Shown here: positions 34,886 to 42,546 of the stretch, in pieces
How the letters are laid out: the number at the start of each line of letters is the position of its first letter
Numbering within the stretch: the stretch's first letter is position 1
DNA from: Methylobacterium oryzae
GTDB lineage: Bacteria; Pseudomonadota; Alphaproteobacteria; Rhizobiales; Beijerinckiaceae
Assembly: GCF_021398735.1 (NCBI RefSeq)
Contig: NZ_CP090349.1
Coordinates: 1,060,501-1,124,500 of the forward strand
Length of the DNA stretch: 64,000 nt
Direction: 5' to 3'
Translations under genes and position numbers: made by a program
Notes under the pieces: generated by a model
What the model saw: the letters and a program-made list of their open reading frames with translations, nothing else
The model's database searches: none
What the model was told of the DNA's origin: nothing

Positions 34886-35256
34886 GAGACCGATCCGGGT
34901 GGAGGCGGGAGAAGCGGAGCGGACCGGCCGGTCCGTTCCGGAGGCGACCGGCAGTGTTGCGCGGCCGTTTGGCATGCACAATCCCAGGCAGCATCCATGC
35001 CATACAATCAGGATGCATCTTTTATTCAATCCGCGCCGCGAGCCTCTGAGGCCGCCGTTTCGAGCCGGCCGGCGGCGTTCGATGACGGCGCGACCGCGCC
35101 AAGGTCGAGATCGGCCTGCGAACAGCTTCGTGAGCGCCGGATCTGAGGTGCGACTTAGATCGGGATAAGTCCAATTTTACGCATTGCTTGAACAGGCCAG
35201 AAGAAACTTCGGCCCCAGAAGGTCGCCGATGTATTCTTTATGATGATGCGGGTGTG
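34886..35256. promoter_or_regulatory. Divergent control region, dppA / PilZ protein
   Basis: These 371 bases should carry the promoters of both genes. The part at about 34970-35030 is relatively AT-rich and contains several ATGCAT-type words, including the palindrome GATGCATC at 35012-35019. No established operator is recognised. Confidence 0.4.
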
Positions 35257-35817
35257 ATGGTCCGGCGGCACATCGTCATGTTGCCCGCGTTGTGCTGGAA
35301 CCAGCGGCGTCGCGATTTCTACGCCGTGACCGCCGACGTCTCGACCGAGGGCATCCGGTTCCGCTCCTCGTCGCTCCTGGTGCCGGGTGAGCATCTCACC
35401 TGCAGCATCCGCCATATCGGCACGCTCGAGGCCCGCATCGCCCGCGTGGCCGGTCAGGAGTTCGTTGTCTGTGTCCGCGGTGGACGCGCGACTCTCACTG
35501 ACGTCGCCCGTCAGTTCGTGACGCTGGCAAAGGCCCAGGACCTGCAACCCGAACCGATCCGCGCGCACCGTCGGATCGTGCCGAAGCAGAAGATCGTCCA
35601 GATCACCACTTCATCGGGCGAGGCCCTCCAGGGACACGTCCTCAACGTTTCGGCCTCCGGCGTCGCCCTGCTCGTCGACCACGCGCTGGAGATCGGGGCG
35701 ATGATCCGGGTCGGGCGAAAGACCGCCACCGTGATGCGCCACTTCACCCACGGTGTCGGGGCCGCCTTCTCGGAGCCGTTCGCGCCGTCCGCGGTCCACG
35801 AGGCGATGTCGCTCTGA
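35257..35817 (+). CDS. Tandem PilZ-domain protein (possible c-di-GMP receptor)
   Basis: This protein of about 186 aa has two PilZ-like modules. The first has VTADVSTEGIRFRS (DxSxxG) and the second VLNVSASGVALLVD (NxSxxG), each followed by VPGEHLTC- or EIGAMIRVG-type strands. The basic patches QRRRDF and RAHRRIVPK could serve as the N-terminal Arg motif, but the spacing is not canonical in either. It has no membrane span. The start may be the ATG at 35257, an adjoining GTG at 35254, or a TTG at 35188 that would give 209 aa. PilZ proteins commonly link c-di-GMP to motility or exopolysaccharide. Confidence 0.78.
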   Translation: MVRRHIVMLPALCWNQRRRDFYAVTADVSTEGIRFRSSSLLVPGEHLTCSIRHIGTLEARIARVAGQEFVVCVRGGRATLTDVARQFVTLAKAQDLQPEPIRAHRRIVPKQKIVQITTSSGEALQGHVLNVSASGVALLVDHALEIGAMIRVGRKTATVMRHFTHGVGAAFSEPFAPSAVHEAMSL

Positions 35818-35929
35818 GGGCCGCCCGCGAAACCGGGCGCCGCCGCGGTGCGGCGATCGTCGGCCACCCGCCCCTCGCAGAGGCGGCGGAAGGGCGCTAC
35901 AACTTCGCGGGTCCAGCGAAGGATCACCG

Positions 35930-36538
35930 ATGAAGCGACCGCTCTCCGCCCGTTCCGCCACATGCCTCGCGCTCCTGCCGGCCGCACTCGCCCTGCTGCC
36001 CCAGGTGGCCTTCGCCCATCCGGGGCACGGCACCGCGACGGGCGCGGAGGCCGGGTTCCTCCATCCGCTCCTGGGCGCCGACCATGTTCTCGCGATGGTC
36101 GCGGTCGGCCTCCTCGCCAGCCTGCGCGGCGGACGGGCGCTCTGGGCGCTGCCCCTGTCGTTCCTGGCGTTGATGAGCGTGGGGGCGGGGCTGGGCATGG
36201 CCGGCGCGGTGCTGCCGCATGTCGAGCTCGGGATCGCGCTGTCCATCGTCGTGTTCGGCCTCGCCGCCATCGTCGGCCTGCGCGCGCCGGTGGCCCTGCT
36301 GGCTGCCCTGGTCGGCGTCTTCGCGGTGTTCCACGGCTACGCCCACGGTGCCGAGATGCCCGAGACCGCCTCCGGCCTGTCCTTCGGCCTCGGGTTCCTC
36401 GCGGCCACCGCGCTCCTGCACGCCGCGGGGATCGGACTCGGCGCCGCGGCGTCGCGGATCGGAGCGACGCGGGCCGCCCCGGCCCTCGGTGTCGGCCTCG
36501 CCGCGGCCGGTCTCGCGCTGCTGGCGCTCCCCGCCTGA
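35930..36538 (+). CDS. hupE: HupE/UreJ-family membrane protein
   Basis: This 202-aa protein has a cleavable signal (MKRPLSARSATCLALLPAAL, ending AFA) followed by HPGHG. The family motif HPLLGADHVLAMVAVGLLA and about six membrane segments then follow, with FHGYAHGAEMPETASG in the middle. HupE/UreJ proteins are thought to carry nickel or cobalt into the cell. AAGGA precedes the ATG. The next gene, a ModE-like regulator, overlaps its stop. No hydrogenase or urease gene is present in the window. Confidence 0.9.
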   Translation: MKRPLSARSATCLALLPAALALLPQVAFAHPGHGTATGAEAGFLHPLLGADHVLAMVAVGLLASLRGGRALWALPLSFLALMSVGAGLGMAGAVLPHVELGIALSIVVFGLAAIVGLRAPVALLAALVGVFAVFHGYAHGAEMPETASGLSFGLGFLAATALLHAAGIGLGAAASRIGATRAAPALGVGLAAAGLALLALPA

Positions 36539-36924
36539 GCGCCGTACCCGACCCGCTCCGGAGCCCCGCCCGGGCCGCGGGCGCGGCGCCCCGGCTGAGC
36601 ATCCGCATCGATCTCGGGCCGGGGCACCGCCTCGGCCCCGGCAAGGTGCGGCTCCTGGAGATGATCGCCGAGCACGGTTCCATCGCGGGCGCCGGCCGCG
36701 CGCTGGGCATGTCGTACCGCCGGGCCTGGCTGCTGGTCGAGGCGATGAACAGAGGCTTCGGTCGCCCCGTGGTCGAGGCGCAGACCGGTGGCCGGGCCGG
36801 CGGGGGCGCGCGCCTCTCGGCCTTCGGCACCGACGTGGTGCGGCGCTACCGGGCCGTCGAGGCGGCCGCGGAGGCTGCGGCCGCGCCGTTCCTGATCTGC
36901 CTGGGACAGGCCGGGGACGCGTAA
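36535..36924 (+). CDS. ModE N-terminal-type winged-helix DNA-binding protein
   Basis: This protein of about 129 aa consists of a single LysR/ModE-type winged helix: KVRLLEMIAEHGSIAGAGRA, then LGMSYRRAWLLVEAMNRGFG, PVVEAQTGGRAGGGARLSAF and VVRRYRAVEAAAE. It lacks the molybdate-binding MOP domains of full ModE. The only plausible start in frame is a CTG at 36535 within CTGA, overlapping the hupE stop; the first GTG lies inside the helix-turn-helix. Translation is probably coupled to hupE. The likely role is local regulation of metal or molybdate genes, which is inference. Confidence 0.75.
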   Translation: MSAVPDPLRSPARAAGAAPRLSIRIDLGPGHRLGPGKVRLLEMIAEHGSIAGAGRALGMSYRRAWLLVEAMNRGFGRPVVEAQTGGRAGGGARLSAFGTDVVRRYRAVEAAAEAAAAPFLICLGQAGDA

Positions 36925-37045
36925 CCGGGCCGGGCACGGGCGCGAACCCGGATGCGATGTCACAGGCCCTCGTGGGCTGACGTCCCATCATCCCGCCCCA
37001 CGTCCAGCCGGTCGCGACAATCCCGGCACCAGGAAGAGAACCCCC

Positions 37046-37735
37046 ATGGCAAAACTCACGACGCTCGCCCTGATGAGCCTGCTGGCCGTCACCACCGGTG
37101 CGCAGGCGGCGCCGAAGGTCGAGCGCCTGCGCGGGACCGTCGAGGCGGTCGCGGGCGGCGGCTTCACGCTGAAGACACGGGACGGCGCGTCGGAGACCGT
37201 GGCGCTCGCCCCCGACGCCAAGGTTTCCTGGGTGGTCCCGTCGAGTCTCGACGCGATCAGGGACGGGGTCTTCATCGGCACGGCCACGAAGGGCGAGCCG
37301 CCGGTGGCCCTGGAGGTGGTGCTGTTCCCCGAGGCGATGCGCGGCACCGGCGAGGGACACTACGACTGGGACATGATCCCCGACCACACCGCGGGCGGGG
37401 CGTCGGTGCGGAGCGCCATGACCAACGGAACCGTGAAGGCGGACGTGCGCTCGACCGCTCCCGACGCGCCCCGCGTGAAGAGCGCGATGACCAACGGGAC
37501 GGTCAAGGCGAGCCGCGGCGGGGCGGAGCGGACCCTCACGGTCGATTGCGGTCAGGGCCAGTCGCTGCAGATCCTGGTACCGCCACAGGCGCCGGTCGTC
37601 AGCTTCGAGCCCGCCAGCGCCGCGGCCGTAGCGCCCGGCGCCAAGGTCTTCGTGATCGCCGCGCGCGGGGACGACGGCCGCATCACGGCGCGGCGCGTCG
37701 CCGTCGGAAAGGACGGGCTGACGCCGCCCATGTAA
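37046..37735 (+). CDS. Periplasmic protein with repeated SAMTNGTVKA motif (DUF5666-like)
   Basis: This 229-aa protein has a signal peptide (MAKLTTLALMSLLAVTTGAQ, then AAP). A first small beta-domain (RLRGTVEAVAGGGFTLKTRD, GASETVALAPDAKVSWVVP) resembles DUF5666. A motif-rich middle carries GHYDWDMIPD followed by SAMTNGTVKA twice, about 25 residues apart. A second beta-domain (LTVDCGQGQSLQILVPPQAP) closes the protein. AGGAAGAGA lies before the ATG. It follows hupE and the ModE-like gene by about 120 bases and may belong to the same unit. Its function is unknown. Confidence 0.7.
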   Translation: MAKLTTLALMSLLAVTTGAQAAPKVERLRGTVEAVAGGGFTLKTRDGASETVALAPDAKVSWVVPSSLDAIRDGVFIGTATKGEPPVALEVVLFPEAMRGTGEGHYDWDMIPDHTAGGASVRSAMTNGTVKADVRSTAPDAPRVKSAMTNGTVKASRGGAERTLTVDCGQGQSLQILVPPQAPVVSFEPASAAAVAPGAKVFVIAARGDDGRITARRVAVGKDGLTPPM

Positions 37736-38119
37736 GGCGCCCGTCCGGCGCCGGCGAATCGGCTGGGACGGCGTGAGCCGCCCGGTCCCGGGTCGGGGCC
37801 GGGCGAAAGGCTGCCCGTCGGCGCGGCAGCTCAGCCGCTCAGGACAGCATTCGTGCACATTCGGCGGACCGTTGCCGACTAAAGCGCCCCGAGAATGTTG
37901 CCAGGCCGCAACATCGCGCTGGAACTGCCAAGGCAGCCGCGAATCCTCGTTGCTCGCGGAAACCCGTTCGCACATGGTGATCGTGCACGGGGGCATCGCC
38001 AAGCGAGAGCCCGCAGGAGCCTGCCACCTAAGACGCGGGCCAAACCTACAGAACGTGCGGCTAGACCCGGATAACCGGGCAGGTCCGCATCATTGGGTCT
38101 CGAAGCTTTGGAGATGTCT
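37736..38119 (+). promoter_or_regulatory. Upstream region of porin 1 with conserved element
   Basis: This 384-base region has no convincing gene. It holds an inverted repeat GTTGC-N6-GCAAC at 37897-37912, extended to ATGTTGC/GCAACAT. CGAATCCTCGTTGCTCGCGG is at 37940 and GCACAT at 37970. The same three motifs occur before porin 2 with the same spacing and nearly the same distance to the start. A promoter or long 5' leader is likely. Confidence 0.6.
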
Positions 38120-39769
38120 ATGAAGCTCTTGAAGAGCTCATTGCTCGGGTCTGCTGCTGCGTTCGCGGCCGTAGGCGCAGCCCACGCCGCCGACCTCCCG
38201 GTCAAGAAGGCGGTCCCGATCGAGTACGTCCGCGTCTGCGGCGCCTACGGCGCCGGCTTCTTCTACATCCCCGGCACCGACACTTGCCTGCGTCTCTCCG
38301 GCCGCGCCCGGTTCGAGGGCGGCTACATGACCAGCTACTCGCGCCAGGGCACCAACGGCGACACGTCGGGCTACCAGGGCCGGATGCGCATCAACCTCGA
38401 TGCCCGCACCCAGACCGCCTACGGCACCCTGCGCGCCTTCGTCCGCCTCGATGCCGGATCCCGCACGGGCTACTCCGGCGTCGGCACCTCCGGCACCCAG
38501 CAGCGTATCGCTCAGGCCTTCCCGGGCCTCGGCATCGACCAGTTCGGTCGCGCCCAGCAGTTCGTGAACGTCGACAAGGCCTTCATCCAGTTCGCCGGCA
38601 TGACCGCCGGTCGCGCCTCGTCGTTCTTCGACTTCTACGCCCACGACTTCGAGTTCGCCGGCGCCACGCTCGGCTCCGACGTCGCCTCGACCAACCTGCT
38701 CGCCTACACGGCCACGCTCGGCAACGGCCTGTCCGCCACGATTTCGGTCGAAGATCCGGTCTTCCGCCGCAGCCCGATCTTCTCGCAGACCAACAACCCG
38801 ACCGGCGCCACCGTTAACGCGACGATCCAGAACTTCGCTCAGACGGCCGCGCCCGCCGAGGTGTTCATCGGCTACACCGGCGGCGTGCCGACCCGGTACA
38901 GCTTCGTCGACGCGATCCAGCGCTCGCGCATGCCCGACTTCGTCGGCGCCCTGCGCCTCGACCAGGCCTGGGGTTCGGCTCAGGTCTCGGCCGCCGTGCA
39001 CGAGCTGAACGTCGGCAACGTGCAGAACGGCGCCGGCACCGGCACCGGTTCGAACATCAGCATCCCGCACACCAGCAACTCGTACGGCTGGGCGGTCCAA
39101 GGCGGCCTGAAGATCAACACGCCGTTCATCGCGCCGGGCGACGCCCTCTACCTGCAGGGCGCCTACGGCTCCGGTGCCCAGATGTACACCGGCTACTGCG
39201 CCTTCAGCGGCTGCTACTCGCAGAACCCGGCCACCATCCAGGGGCAGAAGTTCGCGCAGTACATGAACGACGCGACGATCAACCCGTTCTCGGGCCGACT
39301 CGAGCAGTCGACGAGCTTCACTGCGACGGCCTCGTACCTCCACTACTGGACGCCGGAGTGGCGCTCGGCCTTCTTCGGGTCGTACGGTGAGATGAGCTAC
39401 AGCAGCGGTGCCCGTCTGGCCCAGGGCGCGGCCTTCGCGCTCGCCAACCCGGCCGGTGCCAACTCCTTCGGCGTGAACGCCGTCGGCGTGCCGGGCACCC
39501 GGTTCTTCCAGCTCAGCGAGGCGCTGCGCGACACCTACCAGTTCGTGGCGGGCGGCAGCATCATCTGGTCGCCGGTGAAGGATCTCGATATCGGTGTCGA
39601 GGGCTTCTACACCCAGATCGGCGTCAAGAACGGCCGCGTGATCGACCGCGACAAGACCCCGACGGCCTACGCGAACGTCGCCGGCATCAACAACGGCACC
39701 TTCGTGCCGCGGACCACGACGGCGGACAGCGTGTCCACCTTCCGCTTCCGCGTCCAGCGCGACTTCTAA
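38120..39769 (+). CDS. Alphaproteobacterial porin (Porin_2 family), paralogue 1
   Basis: This 549-aa outer-membrane protein has a signal peptide (MKLLKSSLLGSAAAFAAVGA, cleaved after HAA or HA). The Porin_2 N-terminus ADLPVKKAVPIEYVRVCGAY and YIPGTDTCLRLSGRARFEGG is followed by a barrel ending in the terminal Phe of RFRVQRDF. The ATG at 38120 has TTTGGAG 6 bases upstream; another ATG lies at 38114. It should be a general diffusion trimer. It is clearly paralogous to the porin at 40643, and a terminator follows. Confidence 0.95.
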   Translation: MKLLKSSLLGSAAAFAAVGAAHAADLPVKKAVPIEYVRVCGAYGAGFFYIPGTDTCLRLSGRARFEGGYMTSYSRQGTNGDTSGYQGRMRINLDARTQTAYGTLRAFVRLDAGSRTGYSGVGTSGTQQRIAQAFPGLGIDQFGRAQQFVNVDKAFIQFAGMTAGRASSFFDFYAHDFEFAGATLGSDVASTNLLAYTATLGNGLSATISVEDPVFRRSPIFSQTNNPTGATVNATIQNFAQTAAPAEVFIGYTGGVPTRYSFVDAIQRSRMPDFVGALRLDQAWGSAQVSAAVHELNVGNVQNGAGTGTGSNISIPHTSNSYGWAVQGGLKINTPFIAPGDALYLQGAYGSGAQMYTGYCAFSGCYSQNPATIQGQKFAQYMNDATINPFSGRLEQSTSFTATASYLHYWTPEWRSAFFGSYGEMSYSSGARLAQGAAFALANPAGANSFGVNAVGVPGTRFFQLSEALRDTYQFVAGGSIIWSPVKDLDIGVEGFYTQIGVKNGRVIDRDKTPTAYANVAGINNGTFVPRTTTADSVSTFRFRVQRDF

Positions 39770-40420
39770 GCCACTCCACCGGCGCCGGGGCCTCGGCCTC
39801 CGCGCCGGTCCCCGTGCTTCAGAAACCTCAAGGCTCGGCTTCAGCCGGGCCTTTTTCGTTGTGCCGGGCCGCCCTGGATCCGTAACGCCTCCGGCCGCCA
39901 GCGCGCGGTCGGCACGCGACCCGGTGCGTTCCGCGCCGCGATCCCGCCCGCTCCCGGCCGGTCCGTTGACCGACCCATGATAGGGTCCGGCGATGCGCCG
40001 CCCCGCGCGCAGGGCGCCGCCGATGCGCGCCATCGTTCGTTCGGACCCGCTTTCCGGGCGCGCGCCGCGTCCATCGAGCCGGGCAAACGCCGCCGCGCCG
40101 TGCGACACGTGCCATCCCGCAAATGAGCCGAGCCTCCGGCCGACGCGTCGGACGGGCAGGATTCGCGCGTCGAATCGCTCGCCGGCGACCGCGTGCCGTT
40201 CGCGGGGCACCCAGGCGGTTCTGACTGCATCCGCCACGCCTGTCCGGTCAGAGACGGCCCGCACGACAGCTCCGAGTTGACTTCCGGGCCATCGCTTCTC
40301 GATTGGTGCTGGTCGTTCGAACGAGCCGATTTTATCAATATTTCATCCGCTCGGCTAACCTGATAATATATAGATATACTGAGTAATTATCTCCGATTTT
40401 GCATTATTGGATAACATTTT
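39770..40420. other. Long intergenic stretch between the porins
   Basis: Beyond the terminator at 39832, about 450 bases are GC-rich with only poor, Arg/Pro-rich open frames on both strands. An inverted repeat GATTCGCGCGTCGAATC lies near 40157. From about 40310 the sequence turns abruptly AT-rich (GATAATATATAGATATACTG), marking the upstream region of porin 2. No gene is supported. Confidence 0.5.
39832..39856 (+). terminator. Intrinsic terminator of porin 1
   Basis: GGCTCGGCT-TC-AGCCGGGCC forms a GC-rich stem of about 8-9 bp with one G-U pair and is followed by TTTTT. It lies about 60 bases after the porin stop. It is the clearest intrinsic terminator in the window. Confidence 0.8.
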
Positions 40421-40642
40421 GTTGCGTACGCGCAACGTTCATATGCAGGATTGAAGATAAATCCGAATCTTTGTTGCACGCGGTGGTGCCGCTGCACATC
40501 GTCGCCGGGCAAATGGGCCTCAAAACCGCCGTGGCGAGCGAAAACATGCCAATGATCTGCGAACAAATCGTGGATTATATTTGGTGTGTCCGGTCTCGCT
40601 CATCCGTTTGCGAGAATTGAGCTTGAAATTCCGGAGACATCG
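40421..40642 (+). promoter_or_regulatory. Upstream element of porin 2, shared with porin 1
   Basis: The inverted repeat GTTGC-GTACGC-GCAAC at 40421-40436, CGAATCTTTGTTGCACGCGG at 40464 and GCACAT at 40494 match the region before porin 1. Offsets are identical (0, +43, +73), and the repeat begins 222 bases before the ATG versus 223. The surrounding sequence is poorly conserved and AT-rich. A 73-codon frame across 40399-40620 exists but is not convincing as a gene. Confidence 0.6.
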
Positions 40643-42238
40643 ATGACATTACTGAGATCATCGCTGCTGGCGACTGCCGCCGCGTTCGCGACAATGGGCG
40701 CTGCGCACGCCGCCGACCTGCCGGTCAAGAAGGCTGTCCCGGTCGAGTACGTCCGCGTCTGCGGCGCGTACGGCGCCGGCTTCTTCTACATCCCCGGCAC
40801 CGACACCTGCCTGCGCATCTCGGGCCGCGCCCGGTACGAGGGCGGGTACATGACGGCGTCGACGCGGCAGGCCGGCACCAACGCCGGCGACAGCGCGGGC
40901 TATCAGGCGCGTCTGCGCATCAACCTCGATGCCCGCACGCAGACCGCTTACGGCACCCTGCGCGCCTTCGTCCGCCTCGATGCGGGATCCCGCACCGGCT
41001 ACGCGCGCTCGGGGACGCAGGCGCGCATCGGGCAGGCCTACGACGCCACCGGCGTCGACCAGGCCGGGCATGCGCAGCAGTTCATGAACGTCGATAAGGC
41101 GTTCATCCAGTTCGCCGGCCTGACCGCCGGTCGCGCCTCGTCGTTCTTCGACTTCTACGCCCACGACTTCGAGATCTACGGCGCGACCGCGGGCTCGGAC
41201 GTCTCCTCCACCAACCTCCTCGCCTACACGGTGACGGCCGGCGCCGGGCTGTCGGCCACGCTGTCGGTCGAGGACCCGGTCTTCCGGCGCAGCCCGATCT
41301 ACGCGCCGGCCGGCACCGCGTCGCCGGTCAGCCCGGTCTTCGTCGGCTACTTCAGAGGCGCACCGATCGGGGTCAGCGGCGTCGACAGCATCCAGCGCGA
41401 GCGGCTGCCCGATGTCGTCGGCGTCCTGCGCGTCGATCAGGGCTGGGGCTCGGCGCAGGTCTCCGCCGCGGTTCACGAGCTGAACGTCGGCAACATCGCG
41501 GCGACGCCCGCGGCGGGCGCCAATGTCAGCGTCGCGCACACCAGGAGCGTCGAGGGCTGGGCGGTGCAGGGCGGCCTGAAGATCAACGCCCCCTTCGTCG
41601 CGCCGGGGGACGCCCTCTATCTCCAGAGCGCCTACGCCGACGGCGCGCAGATGTATACGGGATACTGCGCCTTCACCGGCTGCTACACGCAGCTCAACAA
41701 CGGCTTCCAGGGCCAGAAGATCTACCAGAGCTTCTCGGACGCGACGGTCAACCCCTTCACCGACCAGTTGCAGACATCGCAATCCTTCTCGGCGGTCGCG
41801 TCGTTCCTGCATTACTGGACGCCGGAATGGCGCTCGGCGGTCTTCGGCGCCTACGGAGAACAGGACTTCTCCCGCAACGCGCGCCTCGCACAGGGCGCGC
41901 TCTACAACGTCCTGAGCTTCAACGGCGCCGCCAATCTCGGCTCCAACGCGGTCGGCGCGCCCGGAACCCGCTTCTACCAGTTGAGCCAAGCGCTGCGCGA
42001 CACCTATCAGTTCGTCGCGGGCGGCAGCATCATCTGGTCGCCCGTGCGCGACCTCGATATCGGCGTCGAGGCCTTCTACACCCAGATCGGCGTGAAGCAC
42101 GGTCGCGCGATCGACTCCGACAAGAGTCCCACCGCCTACGCCAACGTCGCCGGCATCAACAGCGGCACGTTCGTCCCGCGCACCGTGACGCAGGACTCGG
42201 TCTCGCAGGTCCGCTTCCGCGTCCAGCGCGACTTCTGA
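40643..42238 (+). CDS. Alphaproteobacterial porin (Porin_2 family), paralogue 2
   Basis: This 531-aa outer-membrane protein has a signal peptide MTLLRSSLLATAAAFATMGA ending AHA. The mature start ADLPVKKAVPVEYVRVCGAY is almost identical to that of porin 1. Long stretches match (DARTQTAYGTLRAFVRLDAG, AGRASSFFDFYAHDFE, TAYANVAGIN), while surface loops differ in length and sequence, including a 12-18 residue deletion near the middle. It ends RFRVQRDF. CCGGAG precedes the ATG at 7 bases. Differential expression of two porins with different loops is the likely reason for keeping both. Confidence 0.95.
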   Translation: MTLLRSSLLATAAAFATMGAAHAADLPVKKAVPVEYVRVCGAYGAGFFYIPGTDTCLRISGRARYEGGYMTASTRQAGTNAGDSAGYQARLRINLDARTQTAYGTLRAFVRLDAGSRTGYARSGTQARIGQAYDATGVDQAGHAQQFMNVDKAFIQFAGLTAGRASSFFDFYAHDFEIYGATAGSDVSSTNLLAYTVTAGAGLSATLSVEDPVFRRSPIYAPAGTASPVSPVFVGYFRGAPIGVSGVDSIQRERLPDVVGVLRVDQGWGSAQVSAAVHELNVGNIAATPAAGANVSVAHTRSVEGWAVQGGLKINAPFVAPGDALYLQSAYADGAQMYTGYCAFTGCYTQLNNGFQGQKIYQSFSDATVNPFTDQLQTSQSFSAVASFLHYWTPEWRSAVFGAYGEQDFSRNARLAQGALYNVLSFNGAANLGSNAVGAPGTRFYQLSQALRDTYQFVAGGSIIWSPVRDLDIGVEAFYTQIGVKHGRAIDSDKSPTAYANVAGINSGTFVPRTVTQDSVSQVRFRVQRDF

Positions 42239-42546
42239 TCGACGATCCCGGCGGCGGGGCCTCAGTCCCGTCGCCTGTCCCCGTCCGATGCCGTCATGGC
42301 CCGGTCGGCCGCTTGGCCAATTCTCTGAGCTGTGATCACGACGGAGACGGGATCTTAATCCCGGCCGACGGGACAGGTCGCGTCCTTTGTTCCCTGGATC
42401 GCGTTGCCGCCCTTCATCCGCGCTGATACGCCGGATGTCACTTTATTGCCGCCGATCGTGCGCGATCCGATGGATCGCGGCCCGGCGCGCGGTCGCGAGG
42501 GCGCGGCGAAGCGGCCCGCGAGCGGTCAGAGATCCGGGGGGACGCC
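42239..42546. promoter_or_regulatory. Upstream region of the 2HCT-MFS operon
   Basis: This 308-base gap contains an inverted repeat GATCGTGCGCGATC at 42454-42467, about 80 bases before the transporter start, and nothing gene-like. GGGGGG stands close to the ATG at 42547 as a strong ribosome site. No T-run terminator follows porin 2. Confidence 0.4.

Noticed and set aside
39993..40280. 95-codon plus-strand frame between the porins
   Set aside because: Arg/Ala/Pro/Ser-rich, no ribosome site, overlapped by equally poor frames on the other strand.
40310..40330. tRNA T-arm-like TTCGAAC sequence
   Set aside because: No acceptor or anticodon stem can be folded around it.
40399..40620. Leader peptide gene before porin 2
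   Set aside because: The 73-codon frame has Cys/Ile-rich composition and only weak likeness to the equivalent porin 1 frame; blocks are better explained at DNA or RNA level.
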